A stretch of 24,310 bases of DNA, from contig CAMPNZ010000019.1 of NCBI GenBank assembly GCA_946892075.1, positions 1 through 24,310 of the forward strand, in the 5' to 3' direction. The notes under the pieces were generated by a model. That model saw nothing but the letters and a program-made list of their open reading frames with translations. It was not told the DNA's origin and did no database searches. Below are positions 16,032 through 23,625 of this stretch, one piece after another. Both the position numbers and the translations under genes were made by a program. The DNA comes from an uncultured Coriobacteriales bacterium (lineage in GTDB: Bacteria; Actinomycetota; Coriobacteriia; Coriobacteriales; Eggerthellaceae). Within the stretch, counting starts at the first letter, position 1, and each line of letters begins with the position of its first letter.

Positions 16032-17629
16032 TACGACATCGATTGCAATTTGTTGTTTGCGTCAAAGCTTAAGGTAAGCGTGACGTCGCGTTTCTTCAAA
16101 AATACCGATTCACCTAACAGCGTTGCGTAAGGCTGAGCAACAATGTTCGCTTTCACTTTATGACCGCCGCTATACGTCACTTGACGAACTTCGTTTACCT
16201 TAAACGGAACGCCACCTAACTTAATAGTTGTTCCAACTTTAAGCTGCTGTTTTGCTAGTGCAACGAGTTCAGTGCCGCGATATTTAACTGCTTTCAGTGC
16301 TACTACCTTGCCGGAGTGCAGCTTTTCGCCCGCCGCAGGTTCGCTTGAAACAACATGCTCCTTTTCGGAAGAATCGGTATACGTGTAGCTAATTTCATAT
16401 TTGTAACCAGCAGTTTTAAGAACATCGCACGCTTCTTCAACCGATTTATTCACCACATCAGGCACCACATACGGCGCCGCAAGCGTTAAGGTAATGGCAC
16501 CATCAGCAGGCAAAACCATATTCGCATCGGGATTTTGCTTGATAACAGTTCCCTCTTCTTCGTCGCTTGGGACGCTTTCGCTGCGAACAGCACTGTAACC
16601 GCGATCAGAAAGCTGCTGCAAAGCATCGCTTTCCGAGAGCCCTTTCACATCGGGAACGCTGCGCGCACACGCTACTACCAGTGTTACCACGGAGCCCTTT
16701 TCGCCGCGCTGTTTTGCGGCAGGTTCACTACGTAAAATGACATTATTTGCATCATCGGAATAATCTTGCGCAAACGCAACTTCAAAGCCTGCATCCTTTA
16801 CAATTTCAGCAGCTACATCGGGTGTTTTGCCTGTTACATCGGGAATTGGCTTTCCGCCCCACAACGACATCGAATACGTAATTGCGCCAGCACACAGCGC
16901 AAGCACCACCAACACAACAACAATAAACACCGTACGCTTAACGCCAGCGGAAAGCGGTGCACGGCGATGCGCCGTATTTTCAGTAATATATTCTTTCGTT
17001 TCAGAAACTTCATCAGTATGAATCGCAGGCATTTGCATAGTTTCGCCGCCTGTTGCAAAGCGCGGTTGCGCAATGTTGGAAACGCGCTCTGTATCGGCAG
17101 CTTTATCGGCGAAATCTTGAAAGCCGTAGCCCGACTCCGTTAAACCAGATAAATCGATTTTTTGCGTCAGCTGAGGATCGCTTGGCGCATTTGATGCAGG
17201 TGTATCACGTGCATCGTCTTCAGCCAACGTGCTTGCATGCTCCTGAGCGGAACTTTCAGCGTCACTTTGCGTTTGCGCTGGTTCGCAAGCTGGTTCAGAA
17301 GCTGGCGCTGCTTGCTGAGACGCGGACGCATCGCTTGAAGCGCTACCCTCAGGATACTCTGCACCGACACATTCTTCAGCATTAGCTCCATCAGGCTCAT
17401 TACCCTGAGAGCTGCCAGGCTCTTCAGAAGCACACGGCGAACCATACGTATCTGAACTGGTATTTTGCTTTTGCTCGGGCACGGGCGCGGCTTGCGCTGA
17501 TGCATCCGTGGTAGCACCAGATGTCACATCGGATGCATACGAGTGCTCATAGAGCAATGCACCGCAACCGTCACAATAACAAGCATCGTCTCTATTTTCA
17601 CGATGGCAAAGAGGACATTTCATGAACAC
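16031..17629 (-). CDS. Zinc-ribbon, single-pass membrane protein with three PASTA domains (no kinase)
   Basis: The 532-residue protein starts with a zinc ribbon (C5, C8, C19, C22). A long acidic, Ser/Ala/Glu/Gln-rich linker (about 35-225) follows, then one membrane helix at about 233-255. Three PASTA repeats come next: about 260-320 (IPDVTGKTPDVAAEIVKDAG), 323-385 (VPDVKGLSESDALQQLSDRG) and 387-449 (VPDVVNKSVEEACDVLKTAG). A C-terminal domain of about 80 residues is one I do not recognise. PASTA domains bind muropeptides or beta-lactams in Ser/Thr kinases and penicillin-binding proteins, but neither a kinase nor a transpeptidase domain is present. A role as an envelope sensor is inferred. The start is GTG at 17627-17629 with AAGGAG 5 nt upstream; ATG two codons in would be spaced 11 nt. 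Confidence 0.85.
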   Translation of the reverse strand: MFMKCPLCHRENRDDACYCDGCGALLYEHSYASDVTSGATTDASAQAAPVPEQKQNTSSDTYGSPCASEEPGSSQGNEPDGANAEECVGAEYPEGSASSDASASQQAAPASEPACEPAQTQSDAESSAQEHASTLAEDDARDTPASNAPSDPQLTQKIDLSGLTESGYGFQDFADKAADTERVSNIAQPRFATGGETMQMPAIHTDEVSETKEYITENTAHRRAPLSAGVKRTVFIVVVLVVLALCAGAITYSMSLWGGKPIPDVTGKTPDVAAEIVKDAGFEVAFAQDYSDDANNVILRSEPAAKQRGEKGSVVTLVVACARSVPDVKGLSESDALQQLSDRGYSAVRSESVPSDEEEGTVIKQNPDANMVLPADGAITLTLAAPYVVPDVVNKSVEEACDVLKTAGYKYEISYTYTDSSEKEHVVSSEPAAGEKLHSGKVVALKAVKYRGTELVALAKQQLKVGTTIKLGGVPFKVNEVRQVTYSGGHKVKANIVAQPYATLLGESVFLKKRDVTLTLSFDANNKLQSMS

Positions 17630-17653
17630 TCACGCTCCTTATCTACTGGCGCT

Positions 17654-17683
17654 ATTGTATATGAAAACGCGTAACACTAACAA
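17654..17683 (-). promoter_or_regulatory. Candidate promoter of the PASTA-protein gene
   Basis: On the gene strand, TTGTTA (plus 17678-17683) and TACAAT (17654-17659) are 18 nt apart, about 25 nt before the start codon. This leaves room for the AAGGAG site downstream of the expected transcription start. Match quality is moderate (4/6 and 5/6). Confidence 0.35.
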
Positions 17684-17729
17684 GTGACAAACGAAAGCTT
17701 CCGCAGTTTTACATGCTGCTTCCCCGCGC

Positions 17730-17755
17730 GCACCAAAATGCGCACCATCGTGCGC
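17730..17755 (-). terminator. Weak terminator candidate after era
   Basis: GCGCAC (17740-17745) pairs with GTGCGC (17750-17755) around a 4-nt loop, about 22 nt past the era stop. On the gene strand it is followed by ATTTTGG. The stem is short and the T-run is only four bases. Together with the promoter at 17654-17683, it may mark a transcript boundary. Confidence 0.3.
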
Positions 17756-17776
17756 TCAATGCGGCTTTTTGCGCGC

Positions 17777-18760
17777 TTAGGCTCCTTCACCATACCCAAA
17801 ACGCTCGATACAACTTGCATCGCGCCGCCAATTTTTCTTAATCTTCACGCGTAAATCAAGAAACACACGCGTTCCTAGCAAGCGCTCAAGATCGCTGCGC
17901 GCTTCTGTTCCGATGCGTTTAATAGCGCTTCCACCTGCGCCAACAATCATCCCCTTTTGCGAGGCGCGCTCAACATAGATAATCGCACACAGCGACGTAA
18001 GGTTTTTCTTTTTGGAATACGACATCTCTTCAACCATCACGCCGATAGCATGGGGCACTTCATCGCGAAAGCTGCGCAAAATTTTCTCGCGAATGAACTC
18101 GGCAACAATCACCTCAATAGCTTGGTCGGTTTTCATGTCATCGGGAAACCAGCGCGGCCCTTCAGGCAAATGAGCTTGAACACAGTGCACAAAACGATCG
18201 ACAGAATCTTTGTCAAAAGAGCTTACAACAGTCACATCATCCCAGGTAGCAAGCGCGCGGGCCGCTTCAATTTGCTGCGCTATTTCTTCTTCGGTGGCGC
18301 AATCGGCCTTAGAGATAACCAGCACTTTAGGAACGCGTATGTTCTTGAGCTGGTCAATTACCCACTTATCGCCGCGACCACATTCCTGATGAGCATCAAG
18401 AAGAAGCGCGATGCAATCGACGTCCTCAAGCGCTTTCAGCGCCGAGGTATTCAGGTGCTCGCCCAAAACATCGTGCGGTTTGTGCAGGCCAGGCGTATCA
18501 ACCATAATCATTTGGAAAGAATCGGTTGTAAGAACAGCGCGAAAACGATGGCGCGTTGTTTGGGCTGTTGGCGATGTAATAGCAAGCTTCGTTCCCATAA
18601 TGGTGTTAAGCAAGGTAGACTTGCCAACATTTGGCCGCCCGATAAAGCACACAAATCCCGAACGAAACGCCGCCTTGTGCGCGGTGGGATGCGGCTTGGG
18701 TATTTCCTGGTCAATCGATTGATTGCTATCGTCAAACCGATCGCTAAACGACGTGTGCAT
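17777..18760 (-). CDS. era: GTPase Era
   Basis: Era is an essential GTPase that binds the 3' end of 16S rRNA and helps 30S maturation. The 327-residue protein has G1 GRPNVGKS (41-48), a G2 threonine in the AQTTRHR segment, G3 DTPG (88-91) and a KH domain in the C-terminal third. The KH domain shows IIYVERASQKGMIVGAGG, SAIKRIGTEARSDLERLLG and the end LRVKIKKNWR. The G4 motif is SKAD (150-153) rather than the standard NKxD; mycobacterial Era is also known to vary here. About 30 residues precede the G domain, longer than in E. coli. The ATG at 18758-18760 has AAGGAG 6 nt upstream. It sits downstream of ybeY and the lipid kinase gene, the usual ybeY-era-recO ribosome and repair neighbourhood. Confidence 0.96.
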   Translation of the reverse strand: MHTSFSDRFDDSNQSIDQEIPKPHPTAHKAAFRSGFVCFIGRPNVGKSTLLNTIMGTKLAITSPTAQTTRHRFRAVLTTDSFQMIMVDTPGLHKPHDVLGEHLNTSALKALEDVDCIALLLDAHQECGRGDKWVIDQLKNIRVPKVLVISKADCATEEEIAQQIEAARALATWDDVTVVSSFDKDSVDRFVHCVQAHLPEGPRWFPDDMKTDQAIEVIVAEFIREKILRSFRDEVPHAIGVMVEEMSYSKKKNLTSLCAIIYVERASQKGMIVGAGGSAIKRIGTEARSDLERLLGTRVFLDLRVKIKKNWRRDASCIERFGYGEGA

Positions 18761-18913
18761 AGAAAGCTCCTTTGTTGCTTATCGCGCAAACTCTGCTGCG
18801 CATTTCTGCTGCGTGCAGGACGCGTTCCTCATTTTGTAGCAACGCCGCAGAGGCGCACACCAGGCACGCACGGCGCTTCCAACGTAGCAATACCATGTAT
18901 GCGCGACACCTTA

Positions 18914-19324
18914 CTAGCGCACAATATGAGGAACAAAAATGAGAAGCCCTATTATAAGCGAAACGAACGCTGCTACCAAAACGCTTCCCGCAGCGGCATC
19001 TTTCGCGATGCGCGCAAGCTTATGGTAGTGCGGTGCTGCTAAATCGACACAGGCTTCAAGTGCCGTATTCATGCATTCAAGTGCGCAAACAAGCGCAATG
19101 CACAGCAGACACACGCACCACTCCCACGCTGCAAGATGAACAATGCACCCTGCAACAAGAACAATAAGCGCACATCCCAGATGAATTTTCATGTTTCGCT
19201 CGTGAACAATGCAATAGAACATGCCCCGTGCTGCAACATAAAACGCAGCGCGCAACGACTGCCCGCGCACGCGCGTATCATGCGTTTCACCAGGTTTTTC
19301 TTGCTGTGTTGCAGGCGTGCTCAT
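18914..19324 (-). CDS. dgkA: DgkA-type kinase (diacylglycerol or undecaprenol kinase)
   Basis: This small integral-membrane kinase phosphorylates diacylglycerol or, in Gram-positive bacteria, mainly undecaprenol, feeding the lipid carrier pool for cell-wall synthesis. The 136-residue protein has the conserved E42/N44 (HERNMKIH), ALECMNTALEACVDL (81-95, including NTALE and D94) and ARIAKDAAAGSVLVAA (104-119). Three hydrophobic helices lie around 50-67, 68-88 and 115-132. The ATG at 19322-19324 has AAGAG about 5 nt upstream and lies 19 nt after ybeY. Longer in-frame starts would run deep into ybeY and are rejected. Substrate choice (undecaprenol over diacylglycerol) is inferred from Gram-positive relatives. 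Confidence 0.9.
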   Translation of the reverse strand: MSTPATQQEKPGETHDTRVRGQSLRAAFYVAARGMFYCIVHERNMKIHLGCALIVLVAGCIVHLAAWEWCVCLLCIALVCALECMNTALEACVDLAAPHYHKLARIAKDAAAGSVLVAAFVSLIIGLLIFVPHIVR

Positions 19325-19343
19325 AGCGCTCTTTTGCCGCTCG

Positions 19344-19811
19344 CTACCGAATAAACGGCCGCTTGTAGAAATCGGACAAGATATCGCGCTCACGCTGTTC
19401 CATAACAAGAGCTTCGTCTTCTTGCATATGGTCATAGCCGCACAAATGCAGCAATCCATGCACAATCAGCAAGCTCAGCTCGTCAGTAAACGTGGTGCCG
19501 TATTCTTTCGTTTGCTCGAAACACACATCGGGGGCGATAACAACATCACCCAGCTCAAACACCTCGTCAGTCGGGCCAAAATCGCCTGACGGATCTTGCG
19601 CGTCACATTCAAACGACAACACATCGGTAGGCCTGTCAATACCGCGATAGCGCTTGTTCAAATCGTGGATGGTGTCATTATCAACAAAACTGATGGACAC
19701 TTCCGCGTTATCGGGCAGCTGTTCTTGCTTCATCGCGAACAACGCAAGCGCTTCAACGTCAACAAAATCGAACACATCGCCTCGATGATTGCACGAAATA
19801 TGAACTTCCAT
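19344..19811 (-). CDS. ybeY: Endoribonuclease YbeY
   Basis: YbeY is a zinc-dependent RNase needed for 16S rRNA 3' end maturation and 70S quality control. The 155-residue protein contains the zinc motif HGLLHLCGYDH (118-128), with the three histidines H118, H122 and H128. It also has the family segments EVSISFVDNDTIHDLNKRYRGIDRPTDVLSF and LGDVVIAPDV. The ATG at 19809-19811 has AAGGAG 5 nt upstream; a GTG two codons earlier would overlap the Shine-Dalgarno site and is rejected. Its partner Era is encoded two genes downstream. Confidence 0.95.
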   Translation of the reverse strand: MEVHISCNHRGDVFDFVDVEALALFAMKQEQLPDNAEVSISFVDNDTIHDLNKRYRGIDRPTDVLSFECDAQDPSGDFGPTDEVFELGDVVIAPDVCFEQTKEYGTTFTDELSLLIVHGLLHLCGYDHMQEDEALVMEQRERDILSDFYKRPFIR

Positions 19812-19837
19812 AACCACTCCTTGCAGGCATTACGTGC

Positions 19838-21115
19838 TTATACGTACGAATTTTTTTGCACCTTATTATACTGCTCGCGCAACACAATAGGAATGAGATC
19901 GCCCTTGTTGGAATGGAGCGGGCGCGCAATTTCGTGGTAGCTGTCGGTAAGCGCCGTATCATTTTCAACAAGTACCAGCTCTTTTGTGCCGATGCGCGCG
20001 TTGAAATCGGCTTCGAACAGCTGGTCAGACAAGGCGCGCAGCATGCTTGCTCGCAGGCGTTTCAGCGGTTCAGGCACCTGATGAGGCATGCAGGCAGCTG
20101 GCGTACCCGCGCGTACCGAATAGGGAAACACGTGCAATTTGCAGAATTGAGCAGTGCGAATTGCGTGGACGGTGGCGTCAAAGTCGGCGTCGGTTTCACC
20201 GGGAAAACCCACGATGACATCGGTTGATAGAGCAATCGATGGCATTTTCGCGCGCAAACGCGCCACAAGATTCAAATACGTTTCGATGGAATAATCACGC
20301 TCCATCGCTTCCAAGATACGCGTTGAACCCGACTGCATAGGCAGATGCAAATGCCTGCACACGCGGCCTTCATGCTGCGCCATAACGTCGATAAGTGCAT
20401 CGTCGATATTTTGCGGCTCAACACTTGAGAGGCGAAAACGCAACGGTGCTTGGTGAGCGCTGTGCATATGTGCTGTTAAATCTAGCAATTTTTCAAGCAA
20501 GCGCGCAAGAGTAATGCCTTCATAACAATACGAACCGGTATTGATACCCGTAAGAACAATTTCGCGAACGCCCGCTTGCGCGTAGTCGAGCACCTCGTCA
20601 ATGACATCGTAGGCATTGCGCGAACGTGCTTTGCCACGCGCAACGTGAACGATACAAAACGTGCACGCATGATCGCAGCCATCTTGGATTTTGATACTCA
20701 CGCGCGTGCGAAAATGCTCGCCAACACGACGCGCTAAAGCAGGAGCGCTTGAAGGGCACGTCGGAGCATCAAGTGCGCGTTCAGCAGAAAAATAGCGATT
20801 ATCAAGCACATCGATAAGCGATGCTTTGGGAATGACCTGCACGCGCGTGTCAATTTCAGAGAATTCTGAGGGGTGAAGCGCACTGGCACATCCCGTTACA
20901 ACTACCTGCGCAGCGGCATTGTGGCGCAAAGCGCTTCGCGTTGCTTTACGAGCTTTTTTATCGGCTTCTCCGGTAACAGTACAGGTATTGATGACAACCA
21001 AATCGGCATCATCAAGCTGAGAGATTTCCGCACCCCGCGCCAAAAAAAGAGCAGTAAGCTGGTCTGATTCAAGCTTATTTACCTTGCATCCCAGATTGAT
21101 AACGTGAAACTTCAC
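19838..21115 (-). CDS. mtaB: tRNA (N6-L-threonylcarbamoyladenosine(37)-C2)-methylthiotransferase MtaB
   Basis: MtaB converts t6A37 of ANN-decoding tRNAs to ms2t6A. The 425-residue protein has the N-terminal UPF0004 domain with C10 (NLGCKVNKLESD), C45 (INTCTVTGEADKKAR) and C76 (TGCAS). The radical-SAM CxxxCxxC motif is C147-C151-C154 (GCDHACTFCIVHVARGKARSR), and MtaB-type segments such as LTGINTGSY, HLHLPMQSGSTRILEAMERDY and TDVIVGFPGETDADF follow. The LGCKVN form of the first motif separates MtaB from RimO and MiaB. The start is GTG with AGGAG 5 nt upstream, and that Shine-Dalgarno site overlaps the dnaJ TAG, so translation is likely coupled to dnaJ. In other actinobacteria this position often holds rsmE and phoH; neither is present here. 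Confidence 0.93.
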   Translation of the reverse strand: MKFHVINLGCKVNKLESDQLTALFLARGAEISQLDDADLVVINTCTVTGEADKKARKATRSALRHNAAAQVVVTGCASALHPSEFSEIDTRVQVIPKASLIDVLDNRYFSAERALDAPTCPSSAPALARRVGEHFRTRVSIKIQDGCDHACTFCIVHVARGKARSRNAYDVIDEVLDYAQAGVREIVLTGINTGSYCYEGITLARLLEKLLDLTAHMHSAHQAPLRFRLSSVEPQNIDDALIDVMAQHEGRVCRHLHLPMQSGSTRILEAMERDYSIETYLNLVARLRAKMPSIALSTDVIVGFPGETDADFDATVHAIRTAQFCKLHVFPYSVRAGTPAACMPHQVPEPLKRLRASMLRALSDQLFEADFNARIGTKELVLVENDTALTDSYHEIARPLHSNKGDLIPIVLREQYNKVQKNSYV

Positions 21116-21123
21116 ACATGCTC

Positions 21124-22236
21124 CTAGTTAAACACGTCACGCAATTTTTCAAGCGGAGAGCGACAATCATTGATTGTTTCTTTGCGCAATGCAGCAAATT
21201 TCTCAAGCAGCTCACGTTGTTTTTTGTCGAGTTTTTTCGGTATCGAAATGCCAATATGAATGAACAAATCGCCGCGCGCATCACTTCTAAAGCGAGGCAT
21301 ACCGTGGCCCTTTGCGCGCACTACTTGACCGTATTGGCAGCCTTCAGGAACGTTGAAGCTTACAACTTCACCTGGCATAATACCTTCAATAGACATTTTG
21401 CTTCCCAGGCTTGCCTGCACCATAGTAACGCTGGTTTTCACGTGCAAATTATCGCCATCACGCTCAAAGAGCGCATCATCTTCAATACGGCACGTCACAA
21501 TCAAATCGCCCGGATGAGCGCCGCGCAAGCCCGCTTCGCCAAAACCGCTTAAGCGCAGCTGCTGAGAATCACGAATACCAGCCGGAATTTCAACCGTAAC
21601 TTTTTGACGATCGGGAACACGACCCTGACCATCGCATTCGCTACACGGCTTGTCAATAATGCGTCCGCATCCGCGACAGTCTTTGCAGGGGCTTGTGGTT
21701 TGCATATCGCCCAAAAACGTGCGCTGAACACTTACAACGCGCCCTGTACCCTTGCAATGAGGACACATAACTTCCTTGCCTTTTTTGCCAAGACCGCTTG
21801 CATTGCATTCCGGACAAGGAGATAAACGATCGTAGACGATTTCTTTTTTAACGCCGCACGCCACTTCTTTTAAGGTTAAGCGCAGGCCAACGCCCATGTC
21901 GCGCCCTTCACGACGCTGCTGCGCATTCATGCCACCGTTGAAAAACGTGCTAAAGATGTCGCCCATGCCGCCAAAAATATCGTCAAAGCCGCCAAAGCCG
22001 ACGCCCTCTGAGGCAGCCGATCCAGGAATAGTGCCAAAACGATCGTACGCCTGGCGCTTCGAGGAATCAGACAACACGTCGTATGCTTCGTTGAGTTCTT
22101 TGAACTGCTCTTCTGCGCCTTCCGAAGAATTAACATCGGGGTGCAATTTGCGTGCTTTAGAGCGAAACGCTTTCTTGATTTCGCTTTCTGATGCATCGCG
22201 ATTTACTCCCAGGATCTCATACAGATCTTTTGCCAT
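21124..22236 (-). CDS. dnaJ: Chaperone DnaJ (type I Hsp40)
   Basis: DnaJ is a DnaK co-chaperone. The 370-residue protein has a J domain (about 3-68) with HPD at 32-34. A short Gly/Phe linker (about 77-103) follows, then four zinc-finger repeats at 141-148 (CPECNASG), 158-165 (CPHCKGTG), 184-191 (CKDCRGCG) and 198-205 (CSECDGQG), and C-terminal substrate-binding domains ending near residue 350. The first finger departs slightly from CxxCxGxG (Ala-Ser replaces Gly-x). The short G/F linker and the pairing with hrcA fit the actinobacterial DnaJ2 type, in contrast to the DnaJ of dnaK operons. The ATG at 22234-22236 has AAGGAGG about 10 nt upstream. No dnaK or grpE lies in this window. Confidence 0.95.
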   Translation of the reverse strand: MAKDLYEILGVNRDASESEIKKAFRSKARKLHPDVNSSEGAEEQFKELNEAYDVLSDSSKRQAYDRFGTIPGSAASEGVGFGGFDDIFGGMGDIFSTFFNGGMNAQQRREGRDMGVGLRLTLKEVACGVKKEIVYDRLSPCPECNASGLGKKGKEVMCPHCKGTGRVVSVQRTFLGDMQTTSPCKDCRGCGRIIDKPCSECDGQGRVPDRQKVTVEIPAGIRDSQQLRLSGFGEAGLRGAHPGDLIVTCRIEDDALFERDGDNLHVKTSVTMVQASLGSKMSIEGIMPGEVVSFNVPEGCQYGQVVRAKGHGMPRFRSDARGDLFIHIGISIPKKLDKKQRELLEKFAALRKETINDCRSPLEKLRDVFN

Positions 22237-22320
22237 AAACGAGCGGCCTCCTTTGTATTGGCGCGTCTTAGGAAAAAAGGTGCTTACCTTGCGGCATACA
22301 CACCATTTATCGTTACGATA

Positions 22321-23346
22321 CTATTGTGCATCATTAAGCGCTTGAATGGCGCTTTGCACCGCTTTGATTACCTTACTGTAATCAAGGCGCGTTGGCCCAA
22401 TAACAGCAACAACGCCTGCGTTATCTCCCGTTCCATAGCGCCCAGTAACCACCGACACACCCGAAAGCGCATCTTGTTTGTTTTCGCTTCCTATGCTGAT
22501 GTGCAGGGTATTTGCGCACGGCGCTTGAGTATTGTCAAGCATCTGAAACAGGACGGTATCGTTTTCAAGAATTTGCATCAGCGGCACAATGCTAGCAGTA
22601 TCGCTAAATTCAGGCTTTTTTGCAAGACTTGTCATGCCAACACGGTGCGAACGGGGCGCTGTTTTTTCATCGTGTACGCATGAAAGCACAGCCTCCAGTA
22701 CCTGCCGTTCGCTTTGAGAACGAAGTATCCCCTGTTCATACAAAGCACGAATGTCGCTTTTCTTGAAATCGCTGCACGTATGGCCCACAAGAATGGAATT
22801 AAGGCGCTCTTGCAGCTGGCCAAGTTCCGACGAAGAACACGCGCGCGGCAATTCGATGTGCTTGTTCAGCACTTTGCCGTTTTTCGTAACAACAACGGCA
22901 ACAATATGCGTATCACTCAGTGCAACAAGCGTCAGCTGCTGTATGGGTGATTGATCTGCTTTCGGTTCGTATACCACCGATAAGCAATCGGTAAAGCTAC
23001 TTAACGCGCTTGATGCTAATTCCAACTTTTCGTCCAGCTCAAGTGCCTTGTTTTTCAAGTTTTGAATAAGTGCAGGCGAAGCGGACGACTCATTAAGCAC
23101 ACCCGATGCAATAAGATTGTTCACAAAAGCACGGTATCCTCTATCGGTAGGAACGCGTCCTGCAGAGGTGTGTGGCTGCGAAATATACCCCTCATCTTCA
23201 AGGAATGAAAGTTCATTTCGAACGGTAGCTGGGCTTACGCCCAAACGGTAACGCTGCGTGAGCGTACGCGAACCCACAGGAAGCGCCCATGACACATACT
23301 CTTCAATAAGAAGCGCTAAAACACGTGCACGTCTATCCGATAACAC
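22321..23346 (-). CDS. hrcA: Heat-inducible transcription repressor HrcA
   Basis: HrcA is a dimeric repressor that binds CIRCE operators and is stabilised by GroEL. The 341-residue protein has the N-terminal winged helix: RRARVLALLIEEYVSWALPVGSRTL, RYRLGVSPATVRNELSFLEDEGYI and QPHTSAGRVPTDRGYRAFV. A GAF-like C-terminal domain follows, with a GxVxVIGPTRLDYSKVI segment near the end. The start is GTG at 23344-23346, preceded by AAGGAGG 4-5 nt upstream; an in-frame ATG at 23403 lies inside the CIRCE element and is not credible. A CIRCE site overlaps its promoter about 44 nt upstream, so it should repress itself together with dnaJ and probably mtaB. Confidence 0.95.
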   Translation of the reverse strand: MLSDRRARVLALLIEEYVSWALPVGSRTLTQRYRLGVSPATVRNELSFLEDEGYISQPHTSAGRVPTDRGYRAFVNNLIASGVLNESSASPALIQNLKNKALELDEKLELASSALSSFTDCLSVVYEPKADQSPIQQLTLVALSDTHIVAVVVTKNGKVLNKHIELPRACSSSELGQLQERLNSILVGHTCSDFKKSDIRALYEQGILRSQSERQVLEAVLSCVHDEKTAPRSHRVGMTSLAKKPEFSDTASIVPLMQILENDTVLFQMLDNTQAPCANTLHISIGSENKQDALSGVSVVTGRYGTGDNAGVVAVIGPTRLDYSKVIKAVQSAIQALNDAQ

Positions 23347-23389
23347 TTGTCCTCCTTTCCTTGTACCTACTTTGTTACGCACTGTTATT

Positions 23390-23416
23390 CTAGCAGTTGT
23401 CAAAGACGAGTGCTAA
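23390..23416. promoter_or_regulatory. CIRCE operator upstream of hrcA-dnaJ
   Basis: On the gene strand the element reads TTAGCACTC-N9-AACTGCTAG. The left half matches the consensus perfectly, the spacer is exactly nine bases, and the right half matches GAGTGCTAA at six of nine positions. A TAGAAT -10 box (plus 23387-23392) overlaps the right half, and TTAGCA in the left half lies 18 nt upstream of it as a possible -35. HrcA binding would therefore block the promoter. The encoded HrcA lies directly downstream. Confidence 0.85.
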
Positions 23417-23489
23417 GGAAGTTAAAAATCTCCTAAAAACTTACGTTTGCGAAGAGGTGGTGCGGTACGGGTGGTGGTGCGGCGTGTGC

Positions 23490-23591
23490 GGGTGCGCGCA
23501 TTGCGGGTGGTGCGGGCGCGGATGGTGGCGCAGCGTGTGCGGGCGCGGATGGTGGCGCAGCGTGTGCGGGTGCGGGCATTGCGGGTGGTGC
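23490..23591. repeat. A-B-B-A' GC-rich tandem repeat block with G-quadruplex motif
   Basis: Four units adjoin without gaps. A is 24 nt (23490-23513), B is 27 nt (23514-23540), an identical B is 27 nt (23541-23567), and A' is 24 nt (23568-23591) with one mismatch to A. All begin with GGG on the plus strand. The plus strand is very G-rich, and 23568-23594 fits a canonical quadruplex pattern of four GGG runs with loops of 3, 6 and 6. The block lies between hemW and the CIRCE site. No ORF across it has a credible start. Confidence 0.9.
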
Positions 23592-23625
23592 GGGCAGCAG
23601 CTTGAAGGGCATCGTGTGCGGGATG

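Noticed and set aside
17957..19042. 361-codon plus-strand frame antisense to era
   Set aside because: It covers the era coding sequence in reverse, has no recognisable domain and no supporting ribosome site; its openness follows from era codon usage.
19325..19465. Longer start for the DgkA-type kinase
   Set aside because: The extra 47 codons lie inside ybeY in another frame, and the ATG at 19324 has its own ribosome site.
23490..23591. CRISPR array
   Set aside because: Units adjoin without unique spacers and there are no cas genes.
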